From contig OX235265.1 in the NCBI GenBank assembly GCA_944472135.2, positions 43,683,459 to 43,747,458 on the forward strand: a stretch of 64,000 nucleotides of DNA, read 5' to 3'. The notes beneath the pieces are model-generated. The model saw only the letters and a program-made list of their open reading frames with translations. It searched no databases and was not told the origin of the DNA. Each line of letters starts with the position of its first letter. Position 1 is the stretch's first letter. A program made the position numbers and the translations under genes. This document shows, piece by piece, positions 37,025 to 48,359 of this stretch. This DNA comes from Trichobilharzia regenti. Lineage: Eukaryota > Platyhelminthes > Trematoda > Strigeidida > Schistosomatidae.

Positions 37025-37220
37025 TTGCATGACATCAGTTGGGGAACCGTTAGAAAACCTGGGAGTGCCGTACAGCTGTTTCGTCGTCCTAGTTCGGGAC
37101 TCTTCAGCAGTACGCACCCGCCAGGGGTCGAACCCTGGACCTTCTGGTTACAAGGCGAGCCAGCTCGTAGACCATTGAGCCACTTGGATTCGATTCAATG
37201 GTCCTTGGATTCTAACTTCT
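37025..37220 (-). mobile_element. Sm-alpha-like SINE
   Basis: Reversed, nearly full copy: family 3' end (GACATCAGTTGGGGAACCG), hammerhead region, reversed B box (GGTCGAACCCTGGACC) and tRNA-like head. On the minus strand the ribozyme core reads CTGAAGA and GAAA, but stem II carries a 3-base insertion. Confidence 0.75.
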
Positions 37221-37224
37221 CTCA

Positions 37225-37365
37225 ATTCACCACATAACGTGTGGGTTCGATACCCAGTGATTGAGTACTGTTGAAGAGTCCCAAACTAGGACGAAACAGC
37301 TGTCCAGTACTGTTACGTTTTTCAGCGGTTCTCTAACTGATGTCAGCTTATGATGAAATCCCCCA
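37225..37365 (+). mobile_element. Sm-alpha-like SINE, 5'-truncated
   Basis: Direct copy head-to-head with the previous one. It begins near the B box (GGGTTCGATACCCAG), has the ribozyme segment at 37265 and ends CGGTTCTCTAACTGATGTCAG. Confidence 0.75.
37265..37310 (+). ncRNA. hammerhead ribozyme of Sm-alpha-like SINE (one core mutation)
   Basis: Stem I GTACTG pairs with CAGTAC; stem II GTCC pairs with GGAC around CAAACTA; GAAA is followed by the self-complementary ACAGCTGT and the C of the expected GTC cleavage triplet. The only core change is TTGAAGA for CTGAAGA, the C3 position, which is known to be essential. So the fold is kept but cleavage is probably lost. Confidence 0.8.
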
Positions 37366-37448
37366 TGCAATCAAACAAAAATCGAATACTTGAAAATTTT
37401 AGTTTTACTTTACAATATTAAACTACTGTTCATACATATTTATTTATT

Positions 37449-37600
37449 TTGATTACAGCTTGATGCCACATGTGATATCGGTAGCCCAAATTTTTCAGGC
37501 CGACTGTAGATATCAGGTGTACGCCGGCAGGGGATCGAACCGCGGACTATCTGCATGGTCGGCGACAGTCCTAACCACTGTGCCACCGACGTACACGATA
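37449..37600 (-). mobile_element. tRNA-headed SINE, family C
   Basis: Reversed copy with GATTACAGCTTGATGCCACA, ATATCGGTAGCCCAAATTT, a reversed B box (GGATCGAACCGCGGAC) and head (CCTAACCACTGTGCCACCG). Confidence 0.7.
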
Positions 37601-38349
37601 GATTGACACCAGTAGTTGAACATTACTCACACCTACTAGTAGTGCTTCCTGATCATACCGAATCATTTCGGTTTCCAAGACGACCTGCGATGAAATTCTA
37701 CCACAAACTGAGTAGTTTGCAAATCACGGATTTAATTAAACTAATGTCAGTCAATGCAGACACAAATTATGATAAGTAATCCCATTTTTCTCAGAGAATT
37801 CAACAGATGATTCTCCAGTAACCATCTTCTTCATATGATGAACTCTTTAGTGAATAGTAAACAGCCGATTTAGATTTCAGTATGCGAATGAAAACTGAAT
37901 TCGTATAATTATACTTCACTATGACTATTAGCTTGTTTTTTTATTCAAACAAAACTATCGATCTAGCAGTTAATATAAAAATAAGAATATCATCCTTATT
38001 ACCGCTATTATTTTAATTTTATCCCTTCTATTAGCTGATAAAAAAGTTCATCAATCTCTATTACAATTATGATTTAAAGGAGTCGTTTCAATTAAAGGTC
38101 ATCGATGAAGTGACGAATGCAAAACTGTAGATAAAAATTTAATTAAAATTTTCAAGTTTCAAATGAAAATCCTGATTAGGAACATAAATAGTCATAGGAA
38201 ATCGATAGAGAAGTTAAGATAGAACATTTAAAACAGGTTAATATTTAACTATAGATGGATACTTTGTTTACTGAATTGGTTATTTTTAATTTAAGTTCGT
38301 TTAATGTATTCTTAAGAATGATAATGACATTGAAAATAGTGTAAGCCAA

Positions 38350-38575
38350 AGTTACTGGAAGGTGGCACAGAGTTAGGATGCTCGCCAACCATCCACATTG
38401 TCCGGGGCGCGATCCCCGGCCAGTGCACTCCTTTAACTCGCTACTTCAGAAATAATGCTGGTAGAGAGGAAAGGTTGGACATGAGGCTAGCAACCCCATC
38501 CTGTCAAAATAAACACTGCTACAGAAACTTCAAGCCACTAGCTCGAAGACCTATGTTCCACTGGGAACGTGAAGA
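38350..38575 (+). mobile_element. tRNA-headed SINE, family B
   Basis: Head with GGTGGCACAGAGTTAGGATG and B-box-like GGGGCGCGATCCCCGG. The body is GGTTGGACATGAGGCTAGCA and the tail GACCTATGTTCCACTGGGAAC. The tail matches the RTE-like LINE tail in this window. Confidence 0.8.
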
Positions 38576-38579
38576 AAAC

Positions 38580-39900
38580 ATTACTACAAAAAATAATTAA
38601 AGTTGCTGGGAAGATATCTTTTGAGAGGCAGTAAAACTGGTTCCAAATAAGCATTAATCGTCTGTAAATGAGTGGACTGTTTAACAACTCAAGTGGTTTG
38701 TTAAAATTGTCACTTAAGCAGTTGGTGACTTTAGTATCAGCTGCTGAAATGTGTCACAAGTAACTACTAGCTTTTAACGCATTTGATTTTAAAGCATTTC
38801 AGATGACTTAGTCACTACTAAACTCCTTCCAGTATTGCTATTTTGGTGCCATATATAACTAAGAGCTCTCCGTGCAATTCTTAGATTAAGTAATAAGTCT
38901 GCTGATGTTTGCGCGTCCTGATTGTAACAAATGTAGGACTCGAAAAACCCGTCATTTTTTTTCAAATTTGGAACAAAGTGAGAAAAACGTTTACTTCTGA
39001 ATTATCCTTCGACTATGCATTTATAACACATTAAAATCCCTAGTACTTTAAGATATTTTGACATTATTCTAAATTAATTTGTTTATTGGACATATCACAC
39101 AGTGAAACAGAATCATTCACCGGATGACAAGGCTTCATAACTCAAAACCTTCGAAACTTGATTTTTTACTGTTGTATCTCTTCCTTCCCAGTTGCATTGG
39201 TATTTCTCCACACTCCAGAAGAGGTGCTAGATCATTCCTATTGCACATAGTTTTAATTGATTAGATGAAAAATCTTTTAGTGGTCGATGTCTCACTCCAG
39301 CCTGTCATATAATAAATATATACATATATATATTAGTTTTCATATTATTAGTTTTACTGGTCTCTATGGAGCAGCTGTTTATTCCAGACCGTGTCATTAG
39401 GAATAAATCACACTAGAAGCGTACTGATGTTTATCTCACGTTATGAAGACTCTCCTCGAAATCGACTGTCCAAGGGGTATCGTTACCATTATATTTGCTG
39501 CTTTTTATCCAAGGGCGTTTAAAATCTCTCAATGGAAACATTACTAACAGTGCTAAAGGATTTCTGCAATTAACACATGTTACCCTATAATGAACGGATA
39601 ACTGTAGCTTTCTCAAAACAATCAATCTGCATACAAGTGAATGAAGGTAAATTATAATGACCAGTCCTAAATAGAATGAAATGAGCATGTTGGACCCCAG
39701 TGCCGGTCTCCATCAACCAGAATAGCATCCTGTTAATCGACAGACATCGCCAAATTGTCCGCACTAAGAGCTGACATGTTAACATGGACTTATCATCTCA
39801 GTCGAGCATAATCAACCAACGGAAAATACAAAATAACCTAATTACAATATAATAACTCATGTTGTTTGCACAAGATGTCAACCATGTGGCCCTAATGACC
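38580..39900. other. intronic stretch, nothing firmly recognised
   Basis: Two overlapping minus-strand frames at 39431..39785 could not be tied to any family. Confidence 0.35.
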
Positions 39901-40815
39901 CATCGTCTCATATCTTGATGATTTCTAAGAAAATATTCCATCTTACCTTCTACATCAAGAAGTTAAGACATTCGGGTATAACCCAACCCAACCCTTACTC
40001 CTACAATTCGTTAACTCTTGCATCCTGCCTATTATCCTCTATTGTTCCAACTTAGTTTTTCCAGGGCTACTGAAGAAAGACTACACCTTATTACGCAGGA
40101 TGTTAAAGGTTGTCATCAGGTTAAGCAACGTGCCACTAAACCAGCTTGTTAATATTCTGGTTAACAGGCACTTGGACTCATGTGAAAAATGGGCTAAATC
40201 CATTCTATCTATCTAACTCATACCAGCCACTTCATTCACAACTCTCCCCTTGTATCTCATCAGGCAAAACCAGAAACCTACATAGAGAACTATATGCCCG
40301 CACTATCGAGTATAATAAATCAACCATACCCTACTTAGCTCGTGTTCTGTGCGATGAAGAAAGCGTGAGGCGTGAAACTTATAACTTAATAAATAGTCAG
40401 TAGAACAACTGGATCTCGTCTTTCCAAGTCATATCATGTATAGGTACGACGTTTTCTTTCTTTTCTTTCCTTTTTTGTTATGTGTTGTTTTGTTTCTCTC
40501 TTTCTTACTAACTCTATTAAAACATTCTTCGTTCTCTCACACTCTGCATATCTCGACCTTTTGTTACCGCTTACTCCAGTAGATATGCTAGCATCTACTT
40601 TTCTAACACCTTCAATCACTCTGTTCAATTTGGCTTTGCGACCGACATACCAACATGTTGTTGTCATAATGAACTATGATTACCTTAATATATATAGAAT
40701 TTTATTTGATTGTTAATGTACTAACTGGATGAAACACTGCAGTAAAATGCTCAGAATTCCATTCTGTAGCATAAGTAGTGTTTTGGAATAAAGCAAATTA
40801 TTATTATTATGATTA
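39901..40815 (+). mobile_element. CR1/Jockey-like LINE, 5'-truncated copy
   Basis: It begins abruptly inside the RT C-terminus (SHILMISKKIFHLTFYIKKL) and is nearly identical to 11178..12095, including the same small deletion in the GYNPTQ region. It ends with the same tail (AGAATTCCATTCTGTAGC, TTTTGGAATAAAGC, then TTATTATTATGATTATTA). The high identity suggests both derive from a recently active, already defective master, or from gene conversion. Confidence 0.85.
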
Positions 40816-40995
40816 TTACTTTAAGGTTTGAGACGATGAGCTTAACTCTGGAGTCAAGGTGAAAACACCATCATTCACTGTAAATATAAGTACACTGAAT
40901 GTGATGAACCACAAATAAAACATAGTAACCCCCTTGGATTCCACTACAAGTCCCTATCATCCAAATTAACAAGTGAATTAAGTAAGTGACAAATT

Positions 40996-41252
40996 CATAC
41001 GAACTGTGATCAAGATTTGACCGGATAGTTGCAAAATAATTGAACGCTGAGTGAGAAGTAGACATTTATAAAGTTGTATTTGTAAAATCTTAGCGAAATT
41101 GAAATGATTAATTCCAAGATGTGTCCCTTTATATATAAACTTTGTTATGTTAATTCCGATTAATTTCGCTGAAGAAGTTCGGACCAGATTGCCGAACGAA
41201 ACGTTGGAATTAATCATTTCAATTTCGCTGAGATTTTACAAATATAACTTTA
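40996..41252 (+). mobile_element. miniature PLE-derived element with hammerhead ribozyme
   Basis: This 257 bp insertion starts CATACGAACTGTGATC and ends ATAACTTTA. It is bounded by a perfect 13-bp duplication TAAGTGACAAATT (40983..40995 and 41253..41265). Its start and end match those of the PLE at 52777..54148, but there is no coding sequence. Internally, arms of about 50 bp (41067..41117 and 41203..41253) are inverted copies flanking the ribozyme. It looks like a non-autonomous element mobilised by PLE machinery. Confidence 0.85.
41158..41215 (+). ncRNA. hammerhead ribozyme (PLE type)
   Basis: Stem I strand GATTAATTTCG precedes CTGAAGA. Stem II GTTCGG pairs with CCGAAC around ACCAGATTG. 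GAAA follows, then the self-complementary ACGT that would form stem III in a dimer, a T as the cleavage base (GTT), and GGAATTAATC returning as stem I. Short palindromic stem III is typical of PLE hammerheads. One mismatch (G beside the core) sits in stem I compared with the 54051 copy. Confidence 0.85.
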
Positions 41253-41699
41253 TAAGTGACAAATTATTTGCTGAAAATGGGACTTAACCAGAGCTTTTAG
41301 AACCGATGATTATTTTATTTTAGGTCTTCTCAAAGCTCACTCTTGCTTTTCGTTAGAAAATGATTAAATCAAACCTGTCTAAAGAGTTATCAGTTGAAAT
41401 TTGTATTTTCTTCTGAATGGAGAGCTAAGAGGTATTCATTTTGTCATATAATGCTAATAATAAACTATATCAAACAATAGTTAACGAGTGTCAATAAATT
41501 CTCAGCTGACATATAGTAACTAGATCAAGTATTTTTGTATCATATAATTCTGCCTTGTCAAAAGTGGATGAAATGATAAAGATAACAGATGTGCTCAGAC
41601 AGTTTGACATGAGAAGTGGATAAATTATACAAACTGCATGAGCTTAAACAGTGAAAAATGCTTATCACAATTGTCTTAGCCAAGTTAATTAATTAATCA

Positions 41700-42060
41700 A
41701 CTAGTTGATGAGAGTCTAATAATTCCAAGGGAAATTCTTTTTAACCTGTCACTCTTTTCCAGAAAATTTAGACACAACTTTATTTGAAATGCTTCTGCGG
41801 TGAAACGTTCTTTCTGATTTTTCAAATCAACTTCGTAGCTTGATAGCATATATCGTGTAAATCTGTGGCCGAAACGTTTCTGAGCTGTGGAAGTTTCACT
41901 GGATTTCTTAGATTTTGAGAAATTTGCCCACTGCGCACTACATCTCTCAGTAAACAATTTATTTGATTAGATTTTCCTATATGAAACATTCTTTTGTGTT
42001 TACTTAAAAGGAATACCAAACTCCGAAGACTGCTTAAAACTTGGGAAACCAAACAGCTCC
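41700..42060 (-). pseudogene. PLE GIY-YIG endonuclease remnant, divergent family
   Basis: On the minus strand, one frame gives HIGKSNQINCLLRDVV. After a -1/+1 shift another gives RFGHRFTRYMLSSYEVDLKN and ERFTAEAFQIKLCLN. These match the YVGETSRQ, TGHKIDFDKTKVL and ERLTAEALHIWVN blocks of the copy at 52846. It is dead and not closely related to that copy. Confidence 0.7.
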
Positions 42061-42596
42061 ACCCCTACCTACATTGTATGTGATTTCTTTTGTTCCCTTT
42101 TTTTTCAGTCAATTTAAAAATATGACCTCTGCTGTTACTATTTACTCTCCCGAGAATTTAAAATGTTTATAACCTGTTAATTCTCAAGCTTTTATTTTAA
42201 TAAACTTGAGAAAAAGTATAGTAGTGGGGGAAAACGTATCCGATTACATGAGATGACTATTCCTGAATTACATCTCAAAATGTACCCTTTAACTTCTTAT
42301 AATTTGACTTCCAATTAAATACTGTTCATTTTTCCAGAAAGACAAAGAAGGAATATCATAGTGGATTCGTTCGCTCTTCACATCAGACAGCATTATGTCA
42401 TAGGATGTACTATCACTGAACACCTCTTATGTCATATAATTATTATTATTGTTTTGATATAAAAGTTATCAGTTTTTTGTACTAGACTGAGTTAAATGTG
42501 ACATAATACCTATTCATTATTTAGTGTTATCCGTATATTTCCAATGATTTCTTAATTTTCAATTACTGGTTTTGTAGGGATTTTGAGTTTGATTGC

Positions 42597-42830
42597 ATGG
42601 AAGATTTCATCATGAGCTGACATCAGTTAGAGAACCGTTCGAAAACCTGGACAGCGAGCTGTTTCATCTTGGTTTGGGACCATTCATCAGTACGCACCCA
42701 CCAGGGTTCAAACCCAGGACCTTCTGGTTATAAGGCGAGCCAGCTGGTAGACCACTGAGCTACTGGGACCCGATTCAATGGTCCTTGAATTATAACTTCT
42801 GCCAATCCATAGCAGACATATTGCAACCAT
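42597..42830 (-). mobile_element. Sm-alpha-like SINE
   Basis: Reversed copy with GCTGACATCAGTTAGAGAAC at the 3' side, a disordered ribozyme region (CTGATGA and GAAA still visible on the minus strand but stem II broken), a reversed B box (GGTTCAAACCCAGGACC) and head. Confidence 0.75.
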
Positions 42831-43675
42831 CTAGCTGATGTCAGCTCCATGCAATGACCTTTTAACTCGCCGTACTTTGAATAGATTAAGATAATTGCGA
42901 TATTATTCTGTAAACCTTCCAATGAATTCTTACTGAGGACATCATCACTTAACACGGTGTACACTGACAAATGTAGATGGAGACTTCTAAGTAGGACGAA
43001 TTACGAGTTCTGGAATCAACTGCTGGCTATCAATTACTAAACTTTATAGACATACACAGTACTATGTAGGTGTACCAGAAAAGCTCTTGAGTCAAGTAGT
43101 CTAAAATTGTATATATGTCTTATTAAGAAAATTAAAAAAAATCTTCAGACTAATTGCTGTTTTCAAGATTTACTAAATTAAGTTGAAGAAATGCCGGGAA
43201 TTTAGTATACTTCAGGATTTCGAAAGTTTACAGGGAAAAAAATATCTAGTGCTTATAAAGAGACAGAAAAAGAAACAATTTTTTATTATTATTATTTCGC
43301 ACCAAAAAGGTGGCCTAATTTCCATTTGCTAACTAACTAATCAACTTCTACTTGAAAATTTGTTTTCAAATCATTTTGGGTTTAATTAAATTTTCTGTAT
43401 GGAGTTTACGAATGAATAAATAGACGTTAGATAGACATAGTTTAAAAAAATAAATAAGTAAATAAAGCCAATACTGAGAATTGTGAGTCTCGTTGAGAAT
43501 TTCCAAGATACTTCCCAATACTTCACTTTTATGCCATCTAGGATATTGAAGGGAGGATGAGGAATGCATAGGCGATCATCACATTTTAAACCTAAGTGGA
43601 TTGAAGTACGAATTTTTTAATTTAATTGACAAAAAACAATGTTGTATGTAAGAATATATATATTTCTCATTTTTG

Positions 43676-43905
43676 TTTCCTTCACGTTCCCCAGTGGAAC
43701 ATAGGGCCTCATGCTAGTGGCTTGAAGTTTCTGTAGCAGTGTGTATTTCTACAAGATGGGGTTGCTAGCCTCATGACCAACCTTTCCTTTTCACCAGAGT
43801 TGTTTCTGGCTTAACGAGGTAAAGAAGTGCGTCGGCCGGAGATCGCGCCCCGGAACATGTGCACAGTCGGTGAGCGTCCCGACCGCTATGCCACCAACGC
43901 CTTAT
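43676..43905 (-). mobile_element. tRNA-headed SINE, family B
   Basis: Full-length reversed copy: tail CACGTTCCCCAGTGGAACAT, body GGGTTGCTAGCCTCATG, B box GGAGATCGCGCCCCGG and head GACCGCTATGCCACCAACG. Confidence 0.85.
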
Positions 43906-44049
43906 ATTTCTCATTACTTGCACTAAATGTTTGAGGTGTATTTTGTATTACAAACCATAACGATGAGATTTCAAGATTGGTCCACTGTTTGACTTCAGTT
44001 AGAATACTACTGAGGACTTGTTAGAAGTACAGAGCAATATTTGTCTTTA

Positions 44050-44175
44050 AGCGTGACATGTTAAATCACACTGGTTCAAACTCCAGGGGGTTCCTACTGA
44101 GGAAGAGTCCTAAGCTAGAATGAAACAGTTTTCCAGTACTCTGTGGTTTCTCAGTGGTGATCAAACTTAATCCAG
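44050..44175 (+). mobile_element. Sm-alpha-like SINE remnant
   Basis: B-box scrap TTCAAACTCCAGG, then CTGAGGAAGAGTCCTAAGCT and GAAACAGTTTTCCAGTACTC. The ribozyme core is mutated. Confidence 0.55.
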
Positions 44176-44754
44176 AGAGTCTTATAGGTGCACATGGACT
44201 GGAAATCCAATTAAGTCAACATTAATATAGTTTAAGATAATAGAATACTTCGTTAAAGAGCATCTATTAGAGTATTTTATCATGATTAGATAACTTCTAT
44301 TAGTGTTTTCATTAGTGTTTCTTTTGAATGAATTCTACAACGAGAATTATCATTGCTTTTAATGTAAAAAGTTTATTAAGTAGAAAATGTCCAGGTAGTG
44401 AGTAGCGCTTCTCCATTAGCTGTTACAATCTACAGTGTGTCTCTCTGTGTGTATGTACATGTATGTTCGTGAGTGGCGGTGATTATGTGTGACTAACTGT
44501 TTTGTAAATCCGGTGTGTGCATACATCCATTCTATGACAAAAGGAAATGTAAAATTGATAGTTTCACGCTGAATACAAGTATAGTTACTTCTACTAGTAA
44601 TCAGGTGAATTTTAGGTGAAAGTAAATATAGGAACGACTAGTTTTTGAAATATTCAATCAGAATAGTGTAAAATGATTTGAAAGTTCTCAATCCATGGGA
44701 AATTATAAACATACAAATCTCGAGGTTGTCTACTAAGTGACTTCACTTCCAGAA

Positions 44755-44935
44755 CTACTGAAAACTGGAGAGGAATAGTGGACAAGTGTTTCCCCTTTGT
44801 TTGGCACTCTTTAGAAGTACGTACGTATGACCTCACTGGTGATCAAATCTAGGACTTTTAAGTCGTAGAGTGAAGTCATGAAACATTCAGCTCTGTGAGA
44901 CGGAATACAATGGCTGGACCATCAATTATAATTTC
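44755..44935 (-). mobile_element. Sm-alpha-like SINE remnant
   Basis: Reversed, decayed copy: AATAGTGGACAAGTGTTTC, TTTGTTTGGCACTCTTTAG and a reversed B-box scrap. Confidence 0.5.
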
Positions 44936-44939
44936 TGTC

Positions 44940-46140
44940 AGTTTGCAGTAATCTAGCGCTATCACTAGCCAATATCATCAGAGAGCATTTATCTTCACCT
45001 TCAACTTTATTGACGCTGTTTGACGTTGCCTCTCACTGAAATTTCAGGAAAAGTCATCCTATTGTAAGTCAGTAGAGAGTACTAGATTAATGGTAAGCAT
45101 GTAATTTATGCACATATGAGTTAACTACTCTTCTCAGTACGTAAGTATATTCAGATATCGAATTTACGTGGAGACGCCCAGCCATCAGTTGTAAGAATTC
45201 CATGAATAAGCTGTATCATGTAAGACCTTAAGGTTGCTCTCAGAGAACACTGATATGACAAATTTTCAATCATGGGGAACTGTAGTCATGTTTTACTTAA
45301 GCAACAAAAGGTAAAAATGTCTATAAATCATGTTAAAAAACTCGGTAGCATCGTATTTACTTAGCTGGATATTCTAATTGTGAACCTTTATTTGCCAGTC
45401 GAGGCTATATTATGAGCATAAAATTAGGTTATAATTTCCCTTCATAAGCTGTCCAGCAATTTTTAATGACTACTAGTGATTCCCTCCGTCATATTGACAC
45501 TGCTTGCATACACATTATATATATATATATATATATATATATACTCCAGTTCACTACTTTGCTGAATTGTCTTTAGAACTTGTAGATATCTTCGATCCTG
45601 CTTGTTACACGGTTTTTCACCGACGCCTTGTATTTCAAGTCTTTTTGAATCTCTTTAATCTTTCAAGTCTGGATTGTTACACTCTATGTCTCTCGTTTTC
45701 TTTATTCTTCATTACCGAAAGTTTATGTAGTTTACTGATATAATTCAATCTTCAAGTAAACTGAATATGTATCAATATAAGGTAGTGAATGGTGTGGCGC
45801 ATCAACTTTTATTAAATAACACTGATGTAACGAAAGGTATAATGAAAACTGTCAGTTTGTCAAATTTCTTAGATGAATTAGTCGCTTTTACGATCTATAT
45901 TTGCTTTTATCCTCTTTATTTAACATGATAAATACTACAGAGAGTTTATTTCATATCTGTGAATTACAGAAATCTCAAGGACTTTACACAGTCAATATTG
46001 TTATTTTAGAAAAGTCTAAACATCACAGATACAGTGTAACAATTTTATATCACTGAGGTGTATCGATTTACACTAGTACACTAGATTAGTTGTATAAAGG
46101 TATGCTTTAATAACAAAACAAAAAAATGTGTAAATGCATA
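44940..46140. other. intronic stretch with (TA)n tract
   Basis: No gene is supported. A plus-strand frame beginning in the (TA)n tract at 45515 is low-complexity at its start and unrecognised after. Confidence 0.45.
45515..45542. repeat. (TA)n microsatellite
   Basis: About 14 TA units. Confidence 0.95.
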
Positions 46141-46146
46141 ACTTAC

Positions 46147-46781
46147 TCGAAAATTAGCCTCAAGTACAATTGCGACTGGTGCATTCATATCAGATAAGAT
46201 TAAATTATGAATTTGATAAATTAACTTTGCTAGTAAATCTTTTTGTAGTGTACTACTAGCATCTAAGCATAAAATAAATCTAGTTTGTTGTGTACTAGTG
46301 AAACGATCAAATGTAACAGATAGATTACAAATTTTTGCAAATTCTGATTTGATAAATAAATCTGCTTTACAGGCTCTTTGCTCTTCAGCAGATATTGCAA
46401 GATCTTTAAATGATGTTGAATTTGATAGCAGGGCAGCTTCATTTATCTTGCCAACTGACTTTGTACTAAATAGTTCTCTGTCTGTATCATTTTCAGTTTT
46501 TACAAAAGCTGATAACGCTGTTTTAACAGGTGTCATTGGATGGATTAGAAGACCTTTGAAAATTCGACACAGTGATGGTAATGATCCAAAAAAGCTAAGA
46601 AACATTATTGAACTCATAATTACAAATAAGGATAAGAGACCACCATGGCCAAGTAAGTTAGTTAATTGACCTGAGTAAAGTCGCATTATACTAGTGGAGA
46701 TGAATAATGCTATCCAAAAGGCGATCATTACAATAAATGCTGGCAAGCAACAGACACGTTTGTATTTACAATTTGGAATTA
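46147..46781 (-). CDS. KIDINS220-like exon, two membrane segments and Walker B region
   Basis: This is the largest exon (635 nt, about 212 residues), between acceptor CCTTTCTTTCAG and donor TTTCGA|GTAAGTT. It opens with basic residues and a CCLPAF motif, which is CCLPSF in vertebrate KIDINS220. It then has two hydrophobic spans, roughly residues 12-35 and 47-70, taken as the transmembrane hairpin inserted in the KAP P-loop NTPase fold. Near the end come FTSTQQTRFILCLD and a following helix, matching the vertebrate strand with QTRLVVIIDGLD. The Walker B Asp is kept, but the usual GLD is replaced by CLDASS, so nucleotide hydrolysis may be altered. It ends in phase 0. An antisense frame at 46298..46669 is a shadow of this exon. 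Confidence 0.93.
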
Positions 46782-46889
46782 CTGAAAGAAAGGAAACAAA
46801 GTGATAATAATAATCAATTGTCCTGCTCTAATAGTAATAATATAATTTCTGTTCAATTCATTTGAAACTCTGTCTTACTCTTTTTTTCC

Positions 46890-47125
46890 CTTTCACGTTC
46901 CCTTGGAACATAGGGCTTCAAGCTAGAAGCTTGAAGTTTCTGTAGCAATGGTGTTTATTTTTAGGGGATGAGGTTGCTAGCCTCATGCCAAACCTTTCCT
47001 CTTTACCAGCATTATTTCTGGCTTAGCGAGATAAAGGAGTGCGTCGGCCATGGATCGAACCCCGGACTATGTGCATGGTCGAAGAGAGTCCTAACTGCTG
47101 TGCCACCGACGCGTCTACCTCTTTA
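46890..47125 (-). mobile_element. tRNA-headed SINE, family B
   Basis: Full-length reversed copy with the same order of tail, body, B box (GGATCGAACCCCGGAC) and head (CTAACTGCTGTGCCACCG). It lies in the 1.85 kb intron between two exons of the host gene. Confidence 0.85.
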
Positions 47126-47384
47126 ATAGTCATTAAAATGCTTAATATATACTTGAGTAGAAAGATTGTATATGTATACACCACTATAGAGGTAGTATAC
47201 ATGTTTTGTATTTTGCGGCGAAAACCGCTTCCTACGGCAATAACATTCATATCAAATTAGAGCACTATCACAAGATATCGTACCATCAAACTTCCGTAGT
47301 ATGTACCATGAATTTCAACCGAAATTTCATCAAATGGCATTGAGTACAACTTTTAGTTCGCTCCCAGGCTTAGAGTAGAACCCG

Positions 47385-47565
47385 AATGATATACAGCGAG
47401 TTGGTTATCAGAGGGTGACGTGAAAAGGAGATAAAAGCTTATGAGGGATCGAACGACGAAGTAAAAAGTACTGCAGAGGAAAGTAAGGTGTGCTATAGAG
47501 GTGTGCTATTGAAGACCTATTTTCTACTCCGAAGCTAAGGCAACAATAATAATAATGATAAAATG
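47385..47565 (+). mobile_element. RTE-like LINE 3' tail
   Basis: Post-RT remnants (GTGACGTGAAAAGGAGATAA, GTGTGCTATTGAAGACC) end in CTCCGAAGCTAAGGCAACAA plus TAATAATAATG. Confidence 0.6.
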
Positions 47566-47704
47566 TTTGTTTGGCTGAGGCATGATATTCTATATCCCCG
47601 CCCATTGGCAAATAAGATCATGAAGCTTGCAACGCCTTTACTTAATTATTGAAAAAAATTCCTTTTGAAAGTAATGGAGACGTTTTATGAGGCCTAACCA
47701 AAAC

Positions 47705-47925
47705 TGAGTCGGTGGTACAGTGGTAGAATGCTCGCCAACCACGCATGTGGCTTCAACCACCATCTGACGCACCCCTTTACCTCGCTAATTCATTAATAAG
47801 GCTAGTAAAGAGGGAATATTAGGCATGAGGCTAACAACCTCATCCCCTAAAAATAAATACCGCTGCTTCAGAAACTTCAAGCCTCTACCTTGAAGCCCTA
47901 TGTTCCACTGGGAACGTAAAGGAAT
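47705..47925 (+). mobile_element. tRNA-headed SINE, family B
   Basis: Direct copy: GGTGGTACAGTGGTAGAATG head, altered B box, GGCATGAGGCTAACAACC body, CCTATGTTCCACTGGGAACG tail. Confidence 0.8.
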
Positions 47926-48359
47926 AAAACCAAAACCAAAATTGATAGATCTTAGAATACAAATTCATATTTCTAAAATCACTCTACGTTCTACATATCT
48001 AATTGGTTACGACGACAGCGTAAGCTCTGGCAACTACGGTGACGAAGCAGGTTCATTTAAAGTCCACATATATTTCTCATTTTAATGATTTATTATGAGT
48101 CACCATAACTTCACTATGACTTTTGAAGGCATTAATACTTTTGAAGTCGATTTGTATGCTGACATTCATGAATTTAATCAGTCGAAGTACTATCAGATAT
48201 TCAGTTTTCTTAAAGCAGAAGCAGTATTACTTTCAAAGAGAACAATAAATGCCTGAAAATTTAGATTTTTTTGATATTCCCTCAGTAATGGGATCATCAT
48301 GCATCTGAGCTTAAGCAGTATAATTTTCGCTAGCACACATGTAGTGTCAATTTGATTCC

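Noticed and set aside
45504..45743. Plus-strand frame starting in a (TA)n tract
   Set aside because: The start is a YIYIY microsatellite translation and the rest matches nothing recognised.
46298..46669. 123-codon plus-strand frame
   Set aside because: It is the exact antisense of the KIDINS220-like exon, which has splice sites, phase continuity and homology.
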